DNA of 64,000 nt from Plecoglossus altivelis (taxonomy: Eukaryota; Chordata; Actinopteri; Osmeriformes; Plecoglossidae): the NCBI GenBank assembly GCA_036571765.1, contig BROE01000004.1, positions 3,221,474 through 3,285,473 on the forward strand, read 5' to 3'. The notes beneath the pieces are model-generated. The model was not told the origin of the DNA. It was given only the letters and a program-made list of their open reading frames with translations, and ran no database searches. Each line of letters begins with the position of its first letter. The stretch's first letter is position 1. Made by a program: the position numbers and the translations under genes. Below, in pieces: positions 1 through 9,330 of the stretch.

Positions 1-1322
1 AGGTGGAACAGCAGACGAGGCCGCCATGTGTAAATGAAACGTTCAAAGATAGCTGTGGCTGTTCGCTGAGCTGGTGGACTGTCAACACCGAGCTTGGGGC
101 AGGGGGGCCGGGCAGAGGGCCCCTAGCAGGGCCCCAACATGTGGGGCTTCCCACCCAGTGACCCAGGCTCAGTGACCCTCAGGGAGAAGCACGGGTCCTG
201 GAGAACCAGCGACAGCACGGCGATGATTTCATTCACCTCACGACTCACATGCGGTGGATGTTATTGGTGGAACACAGGCGGAAAGCAAAATGGGTTTTAC
301 AGTGTATTTCACACCTGGTTTATCGTGTCCTTAAGACTTCAGAATATGTCTGTGGGCCAAAGGGACTGTAGAGGTTGTTGTCGAGAGAGAAAACGGTTCT
401 TTGTAAACAAATTCCTTTCTGCCTCCCATCCGCCTGGTCTCTAAGTAACGGGCCGGTCTGTGGGTGTTTGGAAGTCATCTGACAGACACGGCAGATGCAC
501 AGGAAATGCTTGCGATCAAAGTGAAGAGTGAGTGCTCTCGCATATCCGTATGCCTTGCTGTGTGAGCAGGCATTCGTGCATGTGAGTGTGTGTTTGAGAG
601 TGTGTGAGTGTGAGTGTGTGTGTGTGTGAGTGTGTGTGTGAGTGTGTGTGTGAGTGTGTGTGTGTGTGTGTGTACGAGGGGCGTCTCTGGCGCCAGGGGG
701 CAGGATTCATCCAGAACGACGACTTACTAATCCCCGTGTCTCCAGATTTGTCACTGTCTCTCCATCTGCCCCTGCGTTCCAGTTCCATGTGTGTTTATAG
801 GACCGGAGGAGGCTTGTTTGTGATGTGCTAGTCTTCATTGAGACGCCAAGAGATGTGAATATGTTTTTATGAATAGGCAGGGCAGGGGAAACAGCTGCCT
901 GCCAGACCAGTTGGCACTGATGGCCATAGTAAAGTTTTTTTTCCTCTTCAGTTGTTTTTATATGGCCCATTAAAATGAGCTGATGCTAGCACTCTGCTAT
1001 CCAGTGTAGCCTTCGTGCAGCGCAGTTTCGCTCTCATACCATCGCATGGGAAGCAAGGCTATTTCTGAGAAGTCAAGTTAATTAAAAACCTGTTGATTGC
1101 CACTTAAAATAATCGGAACTTTTTCCAGTTAAGGGTTTTGAAAAAAGTATGGCTCTATCCTTTGTTAATGTATGTGTTGTTTTACTATCTCAATTTTAGA
1201 CAGGCGCCACTATTTAGTACAAGTCCACAAGTGTTGTGATTGGCTATCTGTTCGTAGCACACGCCCACAAATCAGCAAGTCTAACAAAAACAGCCTCAGC
1301 CAGTCATTATCACACTCTGGTC
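1..1322 (-). other. runx2 intron after Runt exon 3 (distal part)
   Basis: This is non-coding sequence within the runx2 transcription unit, downstream of the 105-bp exon. It contains a (TG)n/(TGAG)n microsatellite at about 581-673 and otherwise ordinary unique sequence. I see no further runx2 exon here, so the next exon (expected to begin RHRQKLDD) lies left of the window. Confidence 0.7.
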
Positions 1323-1910
1323 GAGTGTGCATGTGTGTGTGTGCGCGTGTGTGTGTGGGTGACTCTGTGTGTTTGTGTGGGTGTGTGTGAGCGAATCTGT
1401 GTGTGTGTGTGGGTATGTGCGTGTGTGAGCATGTCTGTGTGTGTGAGTGTGTCTGCATGTGTGCGCATGTGTGCGTGGTTGTGTGTGTGTGTGTCTGTGG
1501 GTGGATGTGTGAATGTGTATGAGTGTGTGAGTGGTTGTGTGTGTGTGCGTGTGTGTGTCAGTAGGTGGGTGTCTGAGTGTGACTGTGTGTGTGTGTGGTT
1601 GTGTGTGTGTGCGTGTGTGTGTGTCAGTAGGTGGGTGTCTGAGTGTGTCTGTGTGTGTGCGTGGTTGTGTGTGTGTGCGTCTGTGTCAGTGGGTGTGTGT
1701 GTGTGTGTGTGTGTGTGAGTGTGTGTGTGTGTGTGTGTGTGGTGTGTGTGAGTGTGTGTGAGTGTGTGTGTGGTGTGTGTGTGTGAGTGTGTGAGTGTGT
1801 GTGGTGTGTGTGGGGGTGAGTGTGTGAGTGTGTGAGTGTGTGAGTGTGTGTGTGGTGTGTGTGTGTGAGTGTGTGAGTGAGTGTGTGTGTGTGAGTGTGT
1901 GTGTGGTGTA
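1323..1910. repeat. ~590-bp TG/CA compound microsatellite against a runx2 splice donor
   Basis: This near-continuous TG tract has GTGAG, GTGCGTGG and GTGTCAGTAGGTGGGTG interruptions, including a visible internal duplication around 1550-1660. In the runx2 direction it is (CA)n and begins directly after the donor GTGAGTAC of the 105-bp exon, with no buffer of unique intron. Long frames across it encode only Thr-His or Cys-Val repeats and are not genes. Confidence 0.95.
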
Positions 1911-1915
1911 CTCAC

Positions 1916-2020
1916 TCCGGGGCTCCCGCGGTCCGTCCACAGTGACCTTAATGGCCCGATGGTAAGTGGCCACTTGTGGAGGGTTGGAGAATACTGTGAT
2001 TGTCAGGGTGAAGCTCTTTC
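1916..2020 (-). CDS. runx2: runx2 exon: third Runt-domain exon (partial gene)
   Basis: This exon encodes the C-terminal part of the Runt DNA-binding domain of the osteoblast master transcription factor RUNX2, which binds DNA with CBF-beta. On the minus strand the acceptor reads ttgcag at 2026-2021. The donor GTGAGT starts at 1915. The exon is 105 bp, the same size as the equivalent exon in vertebrate RUNX genes. It enters with two bases of a split Gly codon, reads KSFTLTITVF then SNPPQVATYHRAIKVTVDGP and REPR, and leaves in phase 1. The residues GPREPR include the arginine equivalent to human RUNX2 R225, a DNA contact and cleidocranial dysplasia hotspot. Reading past the donor gives a false Ser where other RUNX proteins have Arg; the single A left in the exon fits an AGA codon completed by the next exon, which lies outside the window. 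SNPPQ suggests RUNX2 or RUNX1 rather than RUNX3 (TNPTQ). Confidence 0.97.
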
Positions 2021-2884
2021 CTGCAAGGGACATTAGAACACATCAGTCACTCTCAAGGGCAAAGCCTTGCATTCATCCGCCACAACCCTTAAAACCCGAG
2101 TCTAGCTAGTCCTATAACAGCATGGCTGTACGACCTCAAACTGGAGCAGTAAGTCAAGAAAATAAACATCTGACAACACTTTTAATCCACCTGAAGTTGA
2201 GGCATTCAGACAGTCAAACACTTCTTGTGATCGTACGTCTCTCCTTGTCTCACCATGTCTGTGTTTGCGTGGGTGAGAATAATCCTAACAGTCACTTCCT
2301 TCTCTGCTAATCCCCAGGCAGTTGCTGGTTTTGCCTTGGGCTGACTGTGTGTGTCACAGTGAAATTAATAGTGTGTGTGTGTCAGTCCTAGGATTTGAGT
2401 TGGAGGAATCCTGAGACTTCAACTGAAGACGCCTATTCAGCACAAACACTCACATCTGAGGTATGCATAGAATTCACATCACCATGACTAAGCACAGGAA
2501 ACAGGAAGTAGCAGATTTCTTAGTCTACACTATTTCCTTGATTTTACAGCCTTTCCCTCACTAGAATCCATATCATGGTTTTGTCCAGTGTTAACATAAC
2601 ACTGTGATCCCCTTGATAAGCCTTCATGGCAACAAGATATCTCTTCGGATGACTCACATTGCTTAAACTGAGTGGATGGGTTAACATTAGCTATTGACCC
2701 TGTTCCCGGTACTTGCCGAAGCCGGGTTTCCAGGATGGACAGCTGATCCCAGGCTCGGGCTAGAAGGCAGCCTTTTTGCGATGCACAATGACCCATATCT
2801 GATCAATAATCACCTGGAACCTTGATGCAAATAACATCAAGTTTAAGTGGTGGACACTGGCAGGCCTGTGCTTGGCCTGTTACC

Positions 2885-3041
2885 TGTGACTGCTAGTCTC
2901 TCTCTCCCTACTCTGCCCTGTGACTGCTAGTCTCTCTCTCCCTACTCTGCCCTGTGACTGCTAGTCTCTCTCTAGTCTCTCTCTCCCTACTCTGCCCTGT
3001 GACTGCTAGTCTCTCTCTAGTCTCTCTCTCCCTACTCTGCC
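2885..3041. repeat. 34-bp tandem repeat, 4 copies
   Basis: Units starting GACTGCTAG recur at 2888, 2922, 2956 and 3001, each followed by a CT-rich run and CCCTACTCTGCC. The first two spacings are exactly 34 bp. The third unit has gained an 11-bp internal duplication (TAGTCTCTCTC), which the fourth shares, so that spacing is 45. Confidence 0.9.
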
Positions 3042-3721
3042 TTCACACATGTCTTCTGTTCTCCTCATTCTGCCTACTGGGTTCTGGTCGTATCTCTCTG
3101 TAGAGGGTATCCATTTCAGGCACCTGTGTCCTGATCCCCTAGAGTCTCCTATGTCACTTCCTGTGGGAGGATTCCGTGTCACAGAGTAAAAGACACGAGG
3201 TCTCCGTGGCAACGGGTTCTCCACCGTGCCTTCTCACCTCCCTTCCCTCCTCCATCCTCTCCTCTCTCCTCCTCAGCCGAGTAAAGACCTGTTTACATCT
3301 GCTCAAATTCCTCCATCCTTCCTTCCTATTGGATGTACTTCATCTTAGCAAACTATTTCAGAGCAGATATAAAAGCTAGCTGGATGGACGCGCCTTCCCA
3401 GTGGAGAAACCAACTCAAGTAAAAGAAGTTCTGGCTCCGATGGAACAAAACAGTGTGCCAAGGCGGACTAAAATCACTAGCACTGCATTCCTGCACAATA
3501 ACTGCTTATCCTAAGAAAAAAAAAACGTCTTTGTGCCAAACCTCTTACCGTAAATATAATGATTTGGTTTCACAACTTGTAATTGACACACACAGAGTAA
3601 CGAGACTGATGCCAAATATTCAGGGAATGTCACTGGTTCCAGTGTGACTGGGGTTCGGCTCCCTCCACGGCTCCCAGCTTCCTCTAGTGAGAGACGGGCT
3701 GACGTCCAGTACCACCCATGG

Positions 3722-4054
3722 GGTGTGCATGTCTGTGTGTGTCCATGCCTCTGTGTGGGAGTGTGTGGATGCCTGTGTGTGTCCAGGCCTCTGTGTGTGA
3801 GTGTGTGGATGCCTGTGTGTGTGTGCATGCCTGCACGTGCATGCTTGTGCACGTGTGCGTAAGCATGCCTACGTGTGCGTGCCTGTGTGCGTGTGTGGGT
3901 CTGTGTGCCTGTGTGTGCATGCCTGTGTGTGTGTGTGCATGCCTGTGTGTAGGTATATGTGCATGCCTGTGTGTGTGGGGGTGTGTGTGTGCATGTGTGG
4001 GTGCATGACTGTGTGTGTGTGCATGCTTGTGTGTGTGTGGGTGTGCGTGCGTGC

Positions 4055-4085
<31 letters not shown>

Positions 4086-4110
4086 GGCGGGTGCATGTCT
4101 GCGTGTGTGG
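3722..4110. repeat. TG-rich array with TGCATGCCTGTGTG units next to Runt exon 2
   Basis: This is a degenerate array of GTGTGTG blocks separated by CATGCCT or GGATGCCT. It ends about 100 bp from the donor of the 157-bp exon. In the runx2 direction it is CA-rich. ORFs over it encode CVCVC or HTHTH strings only. Confidence 0.9.
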
Positions 4111-4206
4111 CTCAGCAGCTCAGGGTTACACCAGGTGAGCAGAAACATCAACAGGCTCTCCTTAGAGCTGCAGAGGCCAAGTAGGGCACCCAGAGGCAGG
4201 CCTCAC

Positions 4207-4363
4207 CTCTCCCACTGCGTCCCACGAAACGCAGGTCATTAAAGCGGGCCACCTGGTTCTTCATCACCCCAGAAGCGTTGCGCAGCTCCGCTGAATAGTT
4301 CTCGTCGTTCCCGGCCATCACCGTGACAACGGTCCCATCAGGCACCTCTCCCAACGCCACCAC
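4207..4363 (-). CDS. runx2: runx2 exon: second Runt-domain exon
   Basis: This is the central Runt-domain exon, covering DNA-binding loops and the CBF-beta contact surface. On the minus strand the acceptor tccggtcag ends at 4364 and the donor GTGAGG starts at 4206. The exon is 157 bp, exactly the family size. It starts in phase 0 directly after the Lys that ends the previous exon and leaves one base (phase 1), matching the next exon. The translation begins VVALGEVPDGTVVTVMAGND, continues ENYSAELRNASGVMKNQVAR and ends FNDLRFVGRSGRG. GEVPDGTVV is RUNX2-like, where RUNX1 has GDVPDGTLV. The loop FVGRSGR holds the arginines equivalent to RUNX1 R139 and R142, both intact. The only oddity is ASGVMKN where mammalian RUNX2 has ASAVMKN. 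No frameshift or stop is present. Confidence 0.97.
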
Positions 4364-5823
4364 CTGACCGGAAGAAGAACTTGTGATGTCGGTTGCTATG
4401 GCATCGGAGACTAGAATGGCAGAAGTTTGTGGCTTATGTTGGGTTGATAATCAATGTCATTGTTAGATACTAAGTCAGTTTATAAATGCACATAATTATC
4501 ATTTACTTGAAATCTATATCATAATGGCCAATTGCATTTTTGTTGTCGCTTGCGAACATTTTAAAATGAAGATAATGTAATGATAATTTGAAGGCATTCG
4601 TTGCATGAGGCGTAGCCCTTGAATAAATACAGATGGTGATTCACTTATTCAAATCATGTATCAAGTTGATTCTGGTCTATTCTTTTAAACGAGGACATTA
4701 TTTCATGCACATGCATTTCTGAACAGGAAGACATTGTTTTCATGACTGTACTAATAATATTACTGCCACATAGATGAAGGTGTATATAAAAAAACGTTTT
4801 GGATAAATTAACAATAATTACAGCGGCATCATAATTGAAGGGGAAAATACAGAAGACAACCGTTTAATAATTGTGTAATTTTAGGTTAGTGTTAGTTTGA
4901 AATCTGGAGCCAAGGCATTCAAAAGGCATTCAAAAGGCCTAAGGACTTTCTGCAAGACTGTTTCTTTGTTCTAAGAAAAGCAATTGATATGAAATTACAA
5001 AATAATCATGCGTCTGTCAGTTGGCTTAGTAATTCACAGGCCTTCAACAGAAACAACAGCCAGCTGATATGCTTCAATGATAGGTGACCGTTAAAAACGT
5101 TAACGATAAAATATTTAGCAAATTATTCATAAAATCATTAGGCATATTAAAATAAATCAGCCTTTGATACTTTAAACATTATTACTTAAATACAGTGCAC
5201 TTCAAATAGTTCACACATTTTATATATGCATTTATACAGCATAGCCTACTCTAGTCTATTATCAAAGCAATCGTTTCTCCTAAATATTTCATAAAGAGTT
5301 GACATTAATCCACAGATTTGTAGGGAGCCTAACGCTCTAGATAACTAATGAAATGATTACGGTGCAAATACATTAGAATAAGAAAGTTATGGTCAGTTGT
5401 GGGGCTAAAATGGAGGATTGATCAAAACCTCATAAAAAGACCAAAGTTTATTTTGTTGTTTTAAATAAAATAAAAATTCCCTTCTCTTTATGTTATATCA
5501 AGGAAGAATTGAAGTGTAGAAATATCTGAAACGTTTAGAGACAACTGCTCATAACTTTCTAGTTTGGTAGTTCGTAGTTAATCGTCCGATAATTGAAACT
5601 TTAAAATGACAACGATTCCAAGTAGTTAAAACTTTGTTGGTGCATATGTCATTATAACAATTTGCCACTGACATGTGCACGGTCAGCCTTAGAAATCGGC
5701 ATCCGACATATTTTCATACAATGAATTCGTTTAACAAATCCAAAACGATACAAGACAGCTACAGTGAAGTTATACTTTCGCTTAAATTCATGACAGCAAT
5801 ATCGAAGTTTGACTTGGTCTTAC
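4364..5823 (-). other. runx2 intron between exon 2 and Runt exon 2
   Basis: This is a 1460-nt AT-rich intron, GTAAGA donor at 5823 and ggtcag acceptor ending at 4364. It has no microsatellite, in clear contrast to the next two introns. A small direct duplication (CATTCAAAAGG twice) lies near 4916-4937. No other feature was seen. Confidence 0.8.
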
Positions 5824-6096
5824 CTTGAAGGCGACGGGAAGAGTTTTGTTGCAGCGCCAGTGAGAGGGAAGGACTGAGCAGAGGAAATTGGGGCTGTCAG
5901 TCCGGACCAACTCCGCCGGGTGATCAGCGATGATTTCGGCCATGCTGCGGTTTTCGTGCGGACGCAGTCTTGGCACTGCAGTGTCCGGCTGACCCGTCGG
6001 TGTGCTGACATCGTTCATCTTTCCCGGGACCGGCTGCAGGCTACTCGACGGTGGACTGAACCTCCGACTGGCGCTTGGATCTACGGGAATTCGCAT
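5824..6096 (-). CDS. runx2: runx2 exon 2: P2 (MRIPV) start, N-terminal region and start of Runt domain
   Basis: This exon gives the P2-initiated (MRIPV, type I) protein its start and is shared downstream with the P1 isoform. It has 91 codons, from the ATG at 6096 to Lys at 5824, followed by the donor GTAAGA. Residues 1-25 read MRIPVDPSASRRFSPPSSSL then QPVPG, a RUNX2 signature. Residues 26-46 are a short linker (KMNDVSTPTGQPDTAVPRLR) in place of the long poly-Gln/poly-Ala tract of mammalian RUNX2. Residues 47-91 open the Runt domain (MAEIIADHPAELVRTDSPNF, then LCSVLPSHWRCNKTLPVAFK), with the SHWRCNK DNA-contact segment intact. An internal acceptor cccgtag lies inside the Val codon, ending at 6081. 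From 6080 the exon continues AT CCA, so P1 transcripts splice here and complete a GAT (Asp) codon with the G from the P1 exon. I start at 6096 rather than the in-frame GTG at 6099 because of the conserved MRIPV. Confidence 0.97.
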
Positions 6097-6900
6097 CACA
6101 CCAGCCTAGATTAGCGAAAAGTCACCGAGACTAGGGAAAAAACGAATACAACTATTCTTCACTCCTCTGAGGGCGAAACTCCGAGTCTCCGTTAGTGCGA
6201 AACTTCAGCACTGCTGCCAATGGAAAATGGGACACGCAGAGAGCAGAGTTGCAAAACCCTATCCACTACAAACTTCAGCGGACGACTTCGAGTGAAATAA
6301 AACACTGTCCTACTAGAACACCATGTTTGAAGGCATGATAAGGATATGTCTGAGGACTCCTCAACTTTTCAATGTCAATGTCCAAGACAAAAACTGATTG
6401 ATGTGTGAATATGGTTATGAATAACCGAAAAGAAAAATCCAAGCACTGTAATTTACAAAAAGAAACTAAACTGGAACAATCCATCCAGATGTTTTCTACT
6501 CAAGACGTTTTTGTCTCTTTTTCCTTTCAGTGAAAACTTAAAGCGTAGCTCCAGGTGCGTCATTGAAGTCTTTGTGCCAAGCTGAAAAGCTAGCTCTCAA
6601 AGCCTACAGGCTATGTACACAAAAAAGTTTTCAAAGACAGAGGAGTAAGGTACGAATATTGCTTTGAACCACACATTGAAAAGCTGTTTATAGCCAGCGG
6701 TCGACACAATTTAATGCAGGCTATCTGCCATATAATGTGCAGGCTAATAAAGTCAAGTCCAACAATGAATTCAACTTAAAGGGTTAAAAAGATTGTTGAA
6801 ATTTAAGGGAAAAAAAGCCGGCTAGATGAAAGAAGCGGAAAAACGCGGCCGGTTTTGTAGCCGTAAATGTGGTTAATGTTTGGAGGCCGGGTTTTCCTGA
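6097..6900 (-). promoter_or_regulatory. Inferred runx2 P2 5' leader
   Basis: This is unique, moderately AT-rich sequence between the candidate P2 TATA element and the MRIPV start codon. It would form a leader of about 0.8 kb; long P2 leaders are usual in RUNX genes. A RUNX core (sense AACCACA) is at 6868-6874. No coding potential is apparent. The 5' boundary is a guess based on the TATA-like element. Confidence 0.45.
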
Positions 6901-6911
6901 GCCGTGAGTTT

Positions 6912-6970
6912 TGTGGTTTATATAGCTTCAGCGCCCAGGAATGATTGCGCTGATGCGACTAGAACACGTG
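6912..6970 (-). promoter_or_regulatory. Candidate P2 core promoter: TATA box fused to a RUNX site, with E-box
   Basis: In the runx2 direction a TATATAA box (6924-6918) runs directly into a RUNX core AACCACA (6918-6912), sharing one base. About 40 bp upstream is a palindromic CACGTG E-box (6965-6970), and a second RUNX core lies 38 bp downstream (6868-6874). The element is about 820 bp from the MRIPV ATG, a plausible distance for P2. The motifs are seen directly; promoter activity is inferred. Confidence 0.4.
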
Positions 6971-9036
6971 GTGTCTGCATTCACATCTATTGGAGCTATC
7001 TTGATCAATACTGTAGTGGACGTTCATTAACCAATTTAGACTACTCCGGATTTGCGTGAAATATTCTATATATGGTTTTTGTTGATACTTTTCTGAAGTA
7101 GAGCTAGTGTATCATTTCTTAAGAAATAGCCTATTTCAACATGCTTTAAGACTATTCCGGAAGCAAACGTTCATCATAAAAAAAACCCAAAAAACAAAAC
7201 AAAACAAAACATACCGACATATGAGTTCCAGGGATAATCCACACACCTACAATGTTTAACATACAGACTGAATTCTCTTTAGACCATTCCGAACAGGCTT
7301 GTCCGTTAATCTCCCCTCTCCCTGACCCCGTGAATGCCGCGAGCCATGGACACTCATTGCCACGTTAAACAACAAATCATGAGATCTTATAACGAACTGC
7401 TTTAGTCTAATTTATACACGGTTTGACAGAGAGCCGCTTGCCTCCGTCTCAGGCAACACAAAAAAGGTATGACCAAACCGAACCTCGAGTCTATGAGTCA
7501 CTAGAGAGCTGTGACTCAGGTAGAGACGCAGGAAGCCGAGCGTTGAGTTACACTCGCGCGCAGGGGAGTACTGACCAGTATGCCACGGTATACTCATATT
7601 ATATAGGGATAAAGACGGTTATAAAGACCATTTAAACAATTAGAGTGAATTGATTGTGAAATCATATCGAATTTACGTTCATCTTTTTAGTAAGAGGCAT
7701 ACTTTAAATTATCTGAATTGGTTTATAAGTATACGTATTTATATATCTATAATAAATCGAGTCAACTAAAGTAAATTTGAGATATAATATATCCTGGCAC
7801 GAATATAAATTCAAGTCGTCTAAGATTGCTCACAGGCATTTGGTTGAGCGTAATTCCAGTTGCCTATATTGACGTTACGCAAATCCATTATATAGTTCGA
7901 GTTCGCATACAGCATGGCATTTTCATACTGCATGTTACACGTCTATGTAATGAAAACAAGATGAATTCAAATAAAGATCAATCAAGACTTGTCTATTATT
8001 TTGGCCCATTGATTCCGTTGGCTGTAGCCTGAATGACAAATGTCCTTCAAACGTATCCTACGTTTTAGTTTAAAACACAGGAGTAAAGCTGAGAAAATAA
8101 TCGTCAATTTCTACAAAAAAATGTGGCAGTTGGAATTAATGTCTCCCATTTCATAATAAATCTCATAGGCCTACAGTTTAAAACAAAGCGGAATTGAACC
8201 ACCTGGATGTCCCAGGCCTTCCAGAGAGCCGGGGTTATTCAGTCCCTCATGTCCCTACTGTAGAGGGCATCCTCTTCCCTCTGAACCCCCTCCACCTGCA
8301 CCGCTCCCTTCACGTCTCTGGCCTGGGGCAGGCCGTCACTCATCTAGTCTGACTAGGCAACGCCACAACACACAACACCAGCATCGCAACAACACCAGCC
8401 GTCACACCGCAACATACAGCCACTCTGTGTTTTCTGTTTTTAACAGGCTTTACTGAAGTGATTTTACCACTGGGACCTTTGATTTCAAACACTATTTATA
8501 CATGAAACAGACTACAAAAAGCACAGATGTCAGATTAATGATTCTATTTATTTGTGGAACCCTTTTCTGTTTTCACATACAGTTGGTTGATTTGGGGTCT
8601 CATAACCGCGATAACTGATTGTTACAGGCAAGATTATTGTTTGTAAGTACACGGTAACATCCAGCAATGATAGCGATGCAAAGGGAGGCGATTTTGTCTG
8701 AGTAGGGGGCTGAATAAGTTGGCTTTGGTGTGTTTGTGCGTGCGTGTGTGAACGAGTGGATGTGGGAGGGACATATAAAAAGATATAGTAACCAGTCAAA
8801 GAAAGCTCTGACACGCATTTGGTCCTTTGTCACATGATAAAAACGAGTGATGGAGGATATTGTGGATTTTGCCCAACATTCTCCAAGATCAGCTTGCAAT
8901 TTATGGATGGATACATTTGACCAGTTGTAATTAAATCTGTTAGGGCACTAAACATGGGCTTACTGTAAATGCAGGGGGTATTATTTTAACAGAAAAGGAG
9001 TTGAATTTCACTTCTGATGATATCTGTCTTTCCCCA
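6971..9036 (-). other. P1-P2 intron, P2-proximal part
   Basis: This is intronic sequence upstream of P2, mostly unique and AT-rich. It includes an (AAAAC)n run at about 7185-7212. At 8205-8400 there is a GC-richer segment with scattered CAACAC repeats. No coding exon is recognised. Confidence 0.55.
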
Positions 9037-9037
9037 C

Positions 9038-9102
<65 letters not shown>

Positions 9103-9207
9103 GCCCGCCTTTGTGTCAGACAGGTTTCAAGTTCAAAGTTAATTGCATTTTGTAACAAGTACAGGTATGTAGAATTAGTTGGTTCTGCTCACGTCTTTAT
9201 GTCTACG

Positions 9208-9262
<55 letters not shown>

Positions 9263-9330
9263 TGTCTTGTCTGTTGTCTGTCTGTCTGTCTGTCTGTCCT
9301 GTCGGTTGCTGCCTGCCTGTCTGTCTGTTC
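9037..9330. repeat. (CTGT)n and (CCTG)n tetranucleotide arrays
   Basis: A pure (CTGT)~17 run at 9037-9103 is followed after 104 bp by a pure (CCTG)~14 run at 9208-9262 and then shorter CTGT runs to 9330. In the runx2 transcript these read ACAG and CAGG. Confidence 0.95.

Larger units (their letters stand above)
2021..4206 (-). other. runx2 intron between Runt exons 2 and 3
   Basis: This 2186-nt intron has a GTGAGG donor at 4206 and a ttgcag acceptor ending at 2021. Besides the repeats listed separately (2885-3041 and 3722-4110) it holds unique sequence. An ORF-sized stretch at 2530-2796 has no recognisable relation to any protein. Confidence 0.85.

Noticed and set aside
1908..1916. Serine after PREPR at the end of the Runt exon as a possible substitution
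   Set aside because: The Ser codon is formed with intron bases; the donor GTGAGT starts at 1915 and the split codon fits the conserved Arg once joined to the next exon.
1236..2033. Long Cys-Val and Thr-His open frames on both strands
   Set aside because: They are read-through of the TG/CA microsatellite; only 1916-2020 on the minus strand is coding (runx2).
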